Shown: positions 51,220 through 59,693 of the stretch, one piece after another
Numbering within the stretch: the first letter of the stretch is position 1
Layout: each line of letters opens with the position of its first letter
Assembly: GCA_035388825.1 (NCBI GenBank)
Contig: DAOOQQ010000011.1
Location: forward strand, 1-64,000
Direction: 5' to 3'
DNA: 64,000 nt
From: MWAR01 sp035388825
Lineage (GTDB): Bacteria > Muiribacteriota > Ozemobacteria > Ozemobacterales > Ozemobacteraceae
Notes under the pieces: generated by a model
Told to the model about the DNA's origin: nothing
The model's input: the letters and a program-made list of their open reading frames with translations, nothing else
Databases searched by the model: none
Translations under genes and position numbers: made by a program

Positions 51220-51259
51220 GGGAAGCCCGGGTCCATCCGGTCCGGGTTTTCCCTTTTTT
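51220..51259 (+). terminator. Intrinsic terminator / attenuator inside the 5' leader
   Basis: GGGAA...CCCGG pairs with CCGGG...TTCCC, followed by six T (51254-51259). It lies six bases after the predicted transcript start and ~70 bases before the start codon at 51332, so most transcripts would stop here unless relieved. Confidence 0.55.
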
Positions 51260-51331
51260 GTGTTATCCGGCAAACGGAGACACGACACCGACAGCCACCG
51301 CTGAATTCAGGGAAAGGGCCACGCACACGAC

Positions 51332-54187
51332 ATGTTCCGCTGGTTGCTGCAATCGACCCATGACTCCATCGTCGGCCTGATGTCGCATCTGACCGGCTGG
51401 CTCAGCTTCAACGGCGAGATCGAATCGCTGGTCGATGCGGTGAATCACAAACTCGACGAACCGCCCACCCGGCTGAACATCCGCCATCTCTCCCATCCCG
51501 GCGGCTTCATCCGGGACTTCGGCAAGCGTCGTCTCAGCATCGCAGGCGCCTACATCAAGATCGCCCGCGACCTGTCGCCGAACTCGGCGGAAGAGCGCCT
51601 GACGGCCCTCTCGATGCTGGTCGACCAGTCCCTGCACGCGAAAACGATCAACATGCCGCTGAACACGGCGCGCATCCAGATCGATCTGATGAAGGAAGTC
51701 GTCAAATCCCGCAGCAACCGCCGCCGGCAGATGGAAGCCATGGCCGATTTCGGCCTGGTCTCGTTCGGCCAGGAAGCCGTCGTCCGCCGGTTCCTCAACA
51801 AACTCCACCTCGTCGAGGTCCCGGAAGAGGAGCGGCCGCTGCGCGAGCTCGACATGGGCTGGGATGACCACGTCCACGATTTCCTCTCGGAAGGCCGCAA
51901 AACCCCGACGCAGGTGCTGCTTGACGCGTTCGTGAAGGGCATTTCCCGGCTGACCCTGGTCTACTCGAACCTCGACGAGCGCCGCATGATCCACGAGGCG
52001 ATCACCGCCGGCAATCTGCTCGGCATCAAGGTCAGCATCGGCATCGAGTTCAGCGTCGGCCGCAGCGGGGCCCGGCGGCATTACATGTATGTCCCGCCCG
52101 AAACCGCGGACAGCAAGCAGTTTTTCGCCTTTTTCGACGAGCGCCGCATCGTCTTCGCCCCGTTTCTGACGGGCCTGCGGACGAACGCGACCAGCCGCCA
52201 CAAGACGATGGTCGCGGCCGTCGAACGGTTCAACACCCTCCAGCGACCACGTCTCAACTCGGGCTGGGAACCCGACAGTCCCTGCTGGTTCCCCCCGCTC
52301 ACCCTCGAAGAACTCGACCGGATCGTCGCCTGCGGCCAGATTTCGCGCGTGCACATCGGGGAGCTGCTGTTCCAGAAGTTCCGCGATATCCTCCAGCGTC
52401 GCGTGCTCCAGCTCAAGGCCCAGGTTCTCGCCGCCCGGGACCGGCTCACCCGCGGCATCTACAGCGAGTGGGAGTTCAAGAACATCACCTCGCAGTACGA
52501 GAGCGTGCGCGAGCAGTACGAGACGATGACCCCCGAGAGCCTCCGGTCAGCCTACATGGAGGGCCGCGACGTCGTCGATTACGACAGTGAGTTCGCCGAG
52601 GAGGAGCCGATCCTCGACACCCTGATGAGCCAGGGCGGCCGCATCGTGATGATCCACCCGCTCGAGATCGGCCTGAAAGACTCGATGCTGCATCTGCTCA
52701 GGCACTCCGGGCGGATCACCCACATCGAAACCCTGAACCTGCGCGACAGCTCCGCCCGCAATCCCAACGACCTGATCGTCTTCAACAAGTTCATCTACCT
52801 GCTGAACAACGGCACCGAGGCCGATGTCCTCCATTTCCTCGAGCAGCACGGCATCACGGGCGGCGAGCTGGTCAAGAACACCCTCGAAATCACCCAGAAA
52901 AGGCCTCTGGTGCCCGTCTGCGGCAGCGACTCGACCGGGCGGGACCCGACGATCCCGGGCATGGGCTTCATCAAGGTCAACAATATCCCGGAATCCGTCC
53001 GCCCCGAGTTTCTCGAGTCGCATTACAAGGTGCCCCGCCCGATCGCCGATCTGGTCATCCGGGAAGGGAAAAAGGACGAAAGCCCCGACACGCCGATCGG
53101 AAGCGCCTCGGATGTCGTCTGCATGGGCAAGATCGGCAAGCCGTTTCGGAACCTCGTCGGCGACGAGGAGACGCTTTCCCTGGTGCCGCCGGGCGAGTTC
53201 TGGGCCTACCTGAATCCCGGCCTGAAGTTCCTGTGGCGGATCGCCGTCGGGTTCGTCGTCGCCTTCTCGTTCATGAACTTCCAGTACGGCCAGCTGCTCG
53301 GCGTGTTGTTCGCCGCCCTCTGGTTCGTCATCACCGGCTCCAGGAACATGCTGGTCGATCTGCTGGCCAGCTCCGGCATCGCCATCCGGAACTGGAGCCT
53401 GCGGAACGTCAACTTCGACAACATCTCCCAGTCCCTGTTCTGGACCGGCTTCAGCGTCCCGATCCTCGGCCTGATCAAGATCGCCTTCGACGACTCCTGG
53501 CCTCTTGAAAAGGCCGGCTTTCTCTTCGAGGGCGCGAAATTCTTCTTCCTTTGTATATCAAATGGTATCTATATCAGCACGCATAACCGGCTGCGCAACT
53601 TCGACCGGCGCGTGATCCGGGCGAACTTCTTCCGGACCGTTCTCGCCTGGCCGTTCGCCACGGTGTTCGCCCCGTTCGGCAACCTGATCGGCGTCCCCAG
53701 CATCGTCCAGGCAAAGTTCTGGTCCGATGTCGTCGGCGGCGTCATCGAAGGGTCGGGGAAATACCGCCAGCGCGTCGTCATCCGCATCCGCGACCTGGGC
53801 GAGCTCCTGCCCCGCCTCTCGGCGGCCGACCGGGACATCCGGCTCACGGCAATGCTCGATATCCTGTATATCTGGGCCCGTCAGCCCCGCGGCCACACCT
53901 GCCTCGCCAAGCTGCTGCATGACACGCCGACGCTGCTGGAGCGGATGCGCCTCAGGCGCGCCCGCCACACCCCGGAAGAGACGCAGCAACGGAAAGCCGA
54001 AGCCAGGAAGCATCTCGATCGCCTGCTGGAGCTGTTCGGCGATCCGGGCTGTCTGAATCTGCTGTCGGAGTTCGTCCTGAAAAACTATCAGGAGCGCGAG
54101 GCCATTCTGCTCACCGAGCTGATCGGCTCCCAGACCGAGCCATTCCTGGCCTGGCTCAAGGAGATCCGCCAGACAAGCGGCGACTGA
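51332..54187 (+). CDS. Large membrane-anchored PHP-domain-like protein
   Basis: 951 residues. Residues ~178-560 show PHP (polymerase/histidinol-phosphatase) signatures: DDHVHDFLSEGRKTPTQVLL (His180, His182), GNLLGIKVSIGIEFS, MIHPLEIG (His442) and VCGSDSTGRDP (Asp533). The usual 'TDH' motif is replaced by VYSN, so one metal site may be weak. PHP domains are metal-dependent phosphoesterases. Membrane helices follow at ~632-670 (FLWRIAVGFVVAFSFMNFQY, LLGVLFAALWFVI), ~702-720, ~735-750 and ~768-790. A helical cytoplasmic tail (ILYIWARQPRGHTCLAKLLH) ends the protein. The N-terminal ~170 residues are helical and unknown. Preceded by a strong promoter and a possible attenuator. Function unknown; phosphodiesterase or nucleotide-signalling role possible. 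Confidence 0.6.
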   Translation: MFRWLLQSTHDSIVGLMSHLTGWLSFNGEIESLVDAVNHKLDEPPTRLNIRHLSHPGGFIRDFGKRRLSIAGAYIKIARDLSPNSAEERLTALSMLVDQSLHAKTINMPLNTARIQIDLMKEVVKSRSNRRRQMEAMADFGLVSFGQEAVVRRFLNKLHLVEVPEEERPLRELDMGWDDHVHDFLSEGRKTPTQVLLDAFVKGISRLTLVYSNLDERRMIHEAITAGNLLGIKVSIGIEFSVGRSGARRHYMYVPPETADSKQFFAFFDERRIVFAPFLTGLRTNATSRHKTMVAAVERFNTLQRPRLNSGWEPDSPCWFPPLTLEELDRIVACGQISRVHIGELLFQKFRDILQRRVLQLKAQVLAARDRLTRGIYSEWEFKNITSQYESVREQYETMTPESLRSAYMEGRDVVDYDSEFAEEEPILDTLMSQGGRIVMIHPLEIGLKDSMLHLLRHSGRITHIETLNLRDSSARNPNDLIVFNKFIYLLNNGTEADVLHFLEQHGITGGELVKNTLEITQKRPLVPVCGSDSTGRDPTIPGMGFIKVNNIPESVRPEFLESHYKVPRPIADLVIREGKKDESPDTPIGSASDVVCMGKIGKPFRNLVGDEETLSLVPPGEFWAYLNPGLKFLWRIAVGFVVAFSFMNFQYGQLLGVLFAALWFVITGSRNMLVDLLASSGIAIRNWSLRNVNFDNISQSLFWTGFSVPILGLIKIAFDDSWPLEKAGFLFEGAKFFFLCISNGIYISTHNRLRNFDRRVIRANFFRTVLAWPFATVFAPFGNLIGVPSIVQAKFWSDVVGGVIEGSGKYRQRVVIRIRDLGELLPRLSAADRDIRLTAMLDILYIWARQPRGHTCLAKLLHDTPTLLERMRLRRARHTPEETQQRKAEARKHLDRLLELFGDPGCLNLLSEFVLKNYQEREAILLTELIGSQTEPFLAWLKEIRQTSGD

Positions 54188-54191
54188 GCCG

Positions 54192-55286
54192 TCAGAAGAT
54201 GTGGTTCAGCGACCACTCCCATCGCCGGTACCGCCGGTCGCCGCCGGCAGCCGCCTCGATCCTGCGCCAGTCCGAATAATCGGTGACGATGTCCACCCGC
54301 GGAGCGAGCCTGTAGCGCAACGATGCATAGGTTCCCTGCATGTTGAGCCGCTTTTCATAAGGGACGAAGCTGCCCGGCACGGCGTCGGCACCGGTCTGGA
54401 AATACTGGGTGATCACCTGGAACCGGCCGACACGCTTCATCTTCCCGAGCAGCAGCGTCACGTTCCAGGCATCGCCGCCCCGGTGCAGCGGGCCCGGGGC
54501 ATCGGCCAGCAGATTCCTCGCCCAGTCGAACGTCACCCGCACCTGGGAAGGCCACTCGGCCGCGACATAGGCATTCATGATGCGGTAGCCCGGCGCCGAG
54601 GTCCGCACCCAGCCGTTCGTGTCGATCCCGTACTGGAACCGGTCGAGACGCCACTCGAGCTGGGTGTTCCCCCGCTTCGGCCTGCCCATCGCCCCAAGCA
54701 CGTACAGCCGGTCTCCCCGGAACCGCTGATCACGATGGATTTCGAACGCACCGCCATGGAGAACCGCCGCTGCTCCGAGTCGGCTCACCGGATGCTCGAC
54801 CCAGAGGCCGTCCCAATAGATGTCGTTGTCCCACAGCATCTCGCTCTTGAACTTCAGAAACGGCACCTGCGTGCGGCCGATGCGGACCAGGGTCTTCGAA
54901 GGCGACGTCCACTGGGCATACAGATTCACGAACGAGAAATCCCGGACGGTCAGGATATGGTTCCCTTCCCGCGCCAGGGTCTTGAGGGAGGAGGAGAGAT
55001 GGCTGCTGTCGAGCGTCGACAGCGACACCAGCCAGTTCCAGTCGCCGTCTTTCCCGAGGGCATTCAACCGGACCCGTTCCGCAAAGCACCGCCGCTCCGA
55101 CTCGGCCCCGTTGTCCGCTTCCGTCAAGGTTTTCGCCATGAACCGATGGGAAAGATCCCCGGTCAGATACGTCATGCCATCGGCGTTCCGTGCCGTTTCA
55201 GCAAAAGCCGCCCCGCCGCCGGACAACACCAGGGCGGCGCACACGATCATCCCCCTCAACCACCAGTTCCCGATATTCGCCGTCAT
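54192..55286 (-). CDS. Predicted outer-membrane porin-like beta-barrel protein
   Basis: 364 residues from the ATG at 55286 with AAGG nine bases upstream. Signal peptide (MIVCAALVLSGGGAAFAETA). The mature part is made of alternating strands with Arg/Tyr/Trp clusters (LYAQWTSPSKTLVRIGRTQV, LEWRLDRFQYGIDTNGWVR, RVDIVTDYSDWRRIEAA) and ends EWSLNHIF, an aromatic C terminus suited to BAM insertion. The pattern (VRIGRTQVPFLKFKSEMLWD) recalls alginate-export-like (AlgE) porins. Its stop lies four bases from the convergent PHP gene's stop. Confidence 0.7.
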   Translation of the reverse strand: MTANIGNWWLRGMIVCAALVLSGGGAAFAETARNADGMTYLTGDLSHRFMAKTLTEADNGAESERRCFAERVRLNALGKDGDWNWLVSLSTLDSSHLSSSLKTLAREGNHILTVRDFSFVNLYAQWTSPSKTLVRIGRTQVPFLKFKSEMLWDNDIYWDGLWVEHPVSRLGAAAVLHGGAFEIHRDQRFRGDRLYVLGAMGRPKRGNTQLEWRLDRFQYGIDTNGWVRTSAPGYRIMNAYVAAEWPSQVRVTFDWARNLLADAPGPLHRGGDAWNVTLLLGKMKRVGRFQVITQYFQTGADAVPGSFVPYEKRLNMQGTYASLRYRLAPRVDIVTDYSDWRRIEAAAGGDRRYRRWEWSLNHIF

Positions 55287-55404
55287 CTTTCCCATCCTTG
55301 TTTGCGCAATGTTGCTGGTGTCCCGAAACGAGGCACACCGACACCCACATGCTACTATACACAATCTAAGACAATTTTATCAACACTCTTTTTTCCCGAA
55401 AGAA

Positions 55405-55440
55405 ATGTCGGGTTTTCCGGCTGTACGGAAAACCCGACAT
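55405..55440 (-). terminator. Terminator of the V-ATPase operon
   Basis: A perfect 15-base stem (ATGTCGGGTTTTCCG and complement) with a six-base loop, then TTCTTTC on the minus strand, 43 bases after the K-subunit stop. Confidence 0.8.
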
Positions 55441-55482
55441 CGAGTCGTGCAAAGCCGTTCCGGCTCCGCAGAAGGGAACGGC

Positions 55483-55980
55483 TTACTTCGCTCCCACCGC
55501 CGCGGCGCCGGCTTCGAGAACCGGTTTGGCGAGCGGGGAGTTGAGGATCTGGAGGCCGAACACCATCCCGAAGATGCCGACGGTCTCGATGATGCCGAGG
55601 GCGATGATCAGCAGACCGAAGCCCTTGCCGCCGTTCTCGACCATGCACCGGACGCCGGCCGCGCCGATCAGGCCCTGATACCAGGCGGAGAACAGTTCGA
55701 TGAGGCCCGTGCCGAGCGCGACACCCAGACACAGCAGGGCGTTTGCGGGGTTCCCGGCGACCTTGATCATGGTCAGCATGACGATCATCGCATACAGCGT
55801 CTGGCTGATGGGAGCCGCCACCATGATGATGTACTGGAACGACAGATTCTTGCCCGCTTTTCCTTCACTCGCCCAGGCACCGGCAGCGGAGGTACCCGCG
55901 GCCACGATGCCGAGACAGCTTCCGATGCCGCCAAGGCCGAGAACGAGACCACACGCAAACAAGCCAAGCAATTCGATCAT
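55483..55980 (-). CDS. V-type ATPase subunit K (rotor ring, probable Na+ type)
   Basis: 165 residues with four membrane helices, i.e. two fused hairpins. The ion-carrying carboxylate is Glu132 in ALGIIETVGIFGM. The first hairpin has Gln60 in APISQTLYAM at the matching position, so there is one carboxylate per subunit, as in V-type K. Residues known to ligate Na+ in Enterococcus hirae NtpK have counterparts: P-x-x-Gln60-x-x-Tyr63, Gln102 in YQGLIG, and Glu132-Thr133. That pattern predicts Na+ coupling. Last gene of the operon, translated from TAAGGAG. Confidence 0.92.
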   Translation of the reverse strand: MIELLGLFACGLVLGLGGIGSCLGIVAAGTSAAGAWASEGKAGKNLSFQYIIMVAAPISQTLYAMIVMLTMIKVAGNPANALLCLGVALGTGLIELFSAWYQGLIGAAGVRCMVENGGKGFGLLIIALGIIETVGIFGMVFGLQILNSPLAKPVLEAGAAAVGAK

Positions 55981-55992
55981 GATGTCAGCTCC

Positions 55993-57732
55993 TTACTTTT
56001 TGCCAAACGGGTCGTATCCACGGCCCGTCCATTCCATACCGAGATGATTCGAGAACTCGAGCAGGTTCAACCGAACCCCGTGAGCGAAGATCGCCACCAG
56101 TCCGAGCGCGAAGTTCAGCAGATGCGCCGCGATCAGGATGAAAATGACGATCAGCAGGGGAAGCGGCCGCACCATTTCGTTGAAACTCGCCGCCAGGACG
56201 CCGCCCGCGAGGCCGACGGCCCAGAGGCGGATATAGCTGATGATATCCCCGAGGAAGCTGGCCGCGTTCAGGGCGACCGCGCCGAGCCCCTTCCCGACCG
56301 CCGCGAACAGGTTCCACGAGAAGTCGGTGAACAGGATGATCATGAACAGCGAGACGCCGAACAGCGGCAGCATCCAGACCGGAGCGGGGCTCTCGTTCAC
56401 GAGCACCTCGACCAGCGCCCACATCGCCCAGATGAACAGCACCCAGCCGACCTCCGCGATCGTCGCCAGATTCACCGGTGCGCGGCGGATCTTCCAGATG
56501 TGGGCGATCGTCAGATGGACCGCGCCGATGAGGAAGCACAGTTTTTTCAGGAACAGCTCGTTCGTCGGAATCAGCGACTCCTTCAGCAGCGGCGCGCCGA
56601 ACCAGGCGTTCGTGAGAATGCCCCAGCCGGCCACACCGGCGAACAGGATCGTGAACAAGGTCAGGATCTGGTCGGGCACGCCGCGCGAGATCAGCGGGCG
56701 GCGGGCGGCGAGCAGCGCCACAAAGGCGACGATGCCATATCCCGCATCCGCCACGAGCATGGCGGTGAAGATGACGAGGAAGGGCAGGAAGGCCGGACTG
56801 ATGTCGGCCTCGCGATACCCGGGCGTCACCCCGAGAAGGGAAAACAGGCACTCGATCGGGCGCACCCAGGGGGAGTTCGCAAACGCCGTCGGCGGCGCCT
56901 CGTCATCGGCCGGCGGCTGGGCCACGACGCCCACGGGCAGGCGCGTTCCCTCGAGAGCCGTGTGCAGCGCCTCGATCCGGTGTTCGGGCACCCAGCCCTG
57001 CAGGACGAAGGCCGGCCCCTCTTCGGCCAGGCCGGTTTCGACCTGGTGGAACGTGATGCGCTCGCGCAGCTCGGCAAGGTAGGCACGCACGTCCTCCCGC
57101 CGCATCGCGAGTTCGCGGAGGCCGCCGCAGAGCCGGCGCTCCTCTTCCCGGAGCGTCCCCAGAGCCGCCTCGATCTCGGTGGCATCGCGGGCCGGAGCGG
57201 GGATCTCCTGAGCCGGCGGCCGGATGTCGACGGCACCGCGGCCGATCGCGAGCACGGCCGACGTTCCGTCGGTCACACCCACCTCATGAATGATATCAGC
57301 AGTTATAGAATCTTTCAGATACGCCGACGGGCAAAGGCAGAATCGCACGGTCAGGCCCGCCTCGTCGAGTTTTTCCAGATCAGACTGGCTGATGCGGCCC
57401 CACGGCCGGACCTGGGCCAGCTCCCGCTGGAGTTCGGCGCGGTCCGTGTGGAGGCGCTCGATCAGCACCAGCTGGGCATGCACCTCGTCGATCAGGCGCG
57501 CCGGGGTGCCGGGAGGGGCGGCGGCGGCATCGGTGGACGGCTCGACCGCATCAATCGCCTGGAGGGCCTTTTCCCCGCGCGCCAGGTCCTGGGAAAGTTC
57601 CGCCGGCGGCTTGACGGCGTCGGGCCGGGCCGCCTCGACATGGACGACCCCCGCGGCATACAGGGCCGCAAGGATGGCCTGCCGGTCAGACTGGCGGCCG
57701 GCGATGAACACGCGCTTCATCGGCTGGATCAT
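55993..57732 (-). CDS. V-type ATPase subunit I (membrane stator a-like)
   Basis: 579 residues: a cytoplasmic N half with coiled coil (MKRVFIAGRQSDRQAILAAL start; LRELAMRREDVRAYLAELRE) and a C half of about seven membrane helices from ~325 (GIVAFVALLAARRP, LTFTILFAG-like segments, VSLFMIILFTDFSWNLFAAV, LNFALGLVAIFAHGVRLNLL). Subunit I provides the ion half-channels and links the rotor to the peripheral stalks. The start overlaps the D stop by four bases (ATGA). It is shorter than the usual ~650 residues. Confidence 0.9.
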   Translation of the reverse strand: MIQPMKRVFIAGRQSDRQAILAALYAAGVVHVEAARPDAVKPPAELSQDLARGEKALQAIDAVEPSTDAAAAPPGTPARLIDEVHAQLVLIERLHTDRAELQRELAQVRPWGRISQSDLEKLDEAGLTVRFCLCPSAYLKDSITADIIHEVGVTDGTSAVLAIGRGAVDIRPPAQEIPAPARDATEIEAALGTLREEERRLCGGLRELAMRREDVRAYLAELRERITFHQVETGLAEEGPAFVLQGWVPEHRIEALHTALEGTRLPVGVVAQPPADDEAPPTAFANSPWVRPIECLFSLLGVTPGYREADISPAFLPFLVIFTAMLVADAGYGIVAFVALLAARRPLISRGVPDQILTLFTILFAGVAGWGILTNAWFGAPLLKESLIPTNELFLKKLCFLIGAVHLTIAHIWKIRRAPVNLATIAEVGWVLFIWAMWALVEVLVNESPAPVWMLPLFGVSLFMIILFTDFSWNLFAAVGKGLGAVALNAASFLGDIISYIRLWAVGLAGGVLAASFNEMVRPLPLLIVIFILIAAHLLNFALGLVAIFAHGVRLNLLEFSNHLGMEWTGRGYDPFGKK

Positions 57733-58340
57733 GCGGCGCCTCCTTCGGCGGATTTGCCCTTGGCGATCTTGGAACGGCCGACGGCGGCCGTCTGCTCCTC
57801 GGCGAGGTTGATCCGGATGGTGCGGATGTTCTCCTTCGCCCGTGGGATCATCACCTTTTCGAACAAGTTCACCCGCTGGGTGACCTTGCGCAGCTCCTGC
57901 TGAAGCAGCCGCTCCTGTTCGAGGAGCACCTTGAGGCGTTCCCGCTCCTGGAGCAGGTTCTTCACGAACTCGACACCGGCATCGACCCAGGGGGCCGTGA
58001 CCAGCCGGCTGTAGGGCTTGATCTCGTATTCGACGTGCCGAAGCACGGGCAGCCGGATGCCGGCGACGTTCATCTCGCCGCGTTCCAGGCGCTTCACCCG
58101 CACCAGGTCCGTCACGCGGCCGGGCAGCTCCTCGCTGAACAGCGTGACCCAGGGTTCGATCTGCCGGATCATGCGTTCGATCTCCTCACGGATGCGCTTC
58201 CGCTGGATGCGCACCTTGAGGATCTCCATCTGGATCTGCTGTTTCTTGAGCAGCAGCGTCGGCAGGAACCGCTGGAACAGGGCCAGCGATCGTCTCTGCT
58301 TCAGCAGCTCCGGACGGGTTTTCTTGATCTTTTCGGCCAT
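57729..58340 (-). CDS. V-type ATPase subunit D (central stalk)
   Basis: 203 residues, nearly all helical, with the conserved ends KKTRPELLKQRRSLALFQRF and VTQRVNLFEKVMIPRAKENI, the two antiparallel helices of the rotor shaft. It transmits rotation between the A3B3 head and the K ring. Between the B and I genes. Confidence 0.92.
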   Translation of the reverse strand: MAEKIKKTRPELLKQRRSLALFQRFLPTLLLKKQQIQMEILKVRIQRKRIREEIERMIRQIEPWVTLFSEELPGRVTDLVRVKRLERGEMNVAGIRLPVLRHVEYEIKPYSRLVTAPWVDAGVEFVKNLLQERERLKVLLEQERLLQQELRKVTQRVNLFEKVMIPRAKENIRTIRINLAEEQTAAVGRSKIAKGKSAEGGAA

Positions 58341-58361
58341 CGGCGATTATCTCCGGAAGGT

Positions 58362-59693
58362 TCAGGCGCTGGCGGGGACGGTCTCGACGGCGGCGCCCGC
58401 TTTCTTCGGCCAGTATTTCTCGCACAGCGCGGACCGGATGCCCGTCTCACGCGGTTCGAACACCTCGGCCAGCAGTTCCCAGCACCGGTCGAGGGCGACG
58501 GTGAGGGTGTTGTTGACCGAGAGGTCCATCATGCGCTTCTCGAACTCCTCGCCATACCGGATCAGCTTCAGATCCCAGGGCGACATCTCGAAGCCCATGG
58601 CGCGCTTCTCGCGGGTTTCGCGGCATTTCGCATAGAGCTGGATGCAGCCATCCATGATCGCGCGGTGATCGTCGCGGGTGCGGCCGTTGACGAGCTGTTT
58701 GAGGCGCGAAAGCGAGCCGAACGGCTCGATCCAGCCGCCCTTCAGGTAGAACTGGCCTTCCGTAATATAGCCGGTGTTATCCGGAACCGGGTGGGTGACG
58801 TCGTCGCCGGGCATCGTGGTGACGGCCATCGTCGTGAGCGAGCCGCCGTTGTCGAACACGACGGCCTTCTCGTACCGCGAGGCCAGCTGGGAATACAGAT
58901 CGCCGGGGTAACCGCGGTTCGAGGGGATCTGCTCCATCGTGATCGAGATCTCCTTGAGCGCGTTGGCGAAGTTGGTCATGTCGGTCAGAAGCACCAGCAC
59001 GCGCTTCCCCTGGACGGCGAACCGCTCGGCGACGGTGAGGGCGATGTCGGGGGTGAGCATGCACTCGACGACCGGGTCGGAGGCGGTGTGGACGAACATG
59101 ATCGTGCGCGACAGGGCGCCGCCTTCCTCGAGCCGCTGCTTGAAGAACAGGTATTCGTCGTATTTGAGGCCCATGCCGCCGAGCACGATGACATCGGCTT
59201 CGGCCTGGAGGGCGATGCGCGCGAGCAGCTCGTTGTAGGGCTCGCCGGGGATCGAGAAGATCGGCAGCTTCTGGCCCTCGACGAGGGTGTTGAACACGTC
59301 GATCATCGGGATGTTCGTGGCGATCATGCGGCTGGGCATGAGGCGCACGGCCGGGTTGACGGCCGGGCCGCCGACCTCGATCAGGTTCTCGGTGAGGGTG
59401 CTGCGGCCGTCGCGCGGCTCGCCGCCGCCCGTGAAGATGCGGCCGAACAGGTCTTCGGAGAAGCTGAAGCGCATCGCCGAGCCGAGGAAGCTCACGCGGT
59501 CGCCGGTGGACAGGCCGCGGGTTCCAGAGAATACCTGGAGCGATACATCCTCGCCAGACACTTTGATGACCTGGGCGAGTGAGCGGCCGACACGGCCCTC
59601 GATGATGGCAAGCTCTTCGAAGCCGACGCCGGTGGCCTTGAGCATGGCGACGTTTCCGGCGATGCGGTCGATGCGGGTGTAGTATTTACGCAT
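58362..59693 (-). CDS. V-type ATPase subunit B
   Basis: 443 residues from the ATG at 59693, which overlaps the A stop by eight bases and has GGAGG inside the A gene. Non-catalytic nucleotide-binding subunit: GVGFEELAIIEGRVGRSLAQ, MIATNIPMIDVFNTLVEGQK, IFSIPGEPYNELLARIALQA and SNRGYPGDLYSQLASRYEKA. The P-loop region lacks GxxxxGKT, as expected for B. Confidence 0.95.
   Translation of the reverse strand: MRKYYTRIDRIAGNVAMLKATGVGFEELAIIEGRVGRSLAQVIKVSGEDVSLQVFSGTRGLSTGDRVSFLGSAMRFSFSEDLFGRIFTGGGEPRDGRSTLTENLIEVGGPAVNPAVRLMPSRMIATNIPMIDVFNTLVEGQKLPIFSIPGEPYNELLARIALQAEADVIVLGGMGLKYDEYLFFKQRLEEGGALSRTIMFVHTASDPVVECMLTPDIALTVAERFAVQGKRVLVLLTDMTNFANALKEISITMEQIPSNRGYPGDLYSQLASRYEKAVVFDNGGSLTTMAVTTMPGDDVTHPVPDNTGYITEGQFYLKGGWIEPFGSLSRLKQLVNGRTRDDHRAIMDGCIQLYAKCRETREKRAMGFEMSPWDLKLIRYGEEFEKRMMDLSVNNTLTVALDRCWELLAEVFEPRETGIRSALCEKYWPKKAGAAVETVPASA

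Noticed and set aside
54820..57903. A 1027-codon plus-strand frame
   Set aside because: It crosses the barrel gene, the K subunit and the I subunit on the opposite strand, all certain or likely genes; composition is low-complexity Arg/Gln/Glu.
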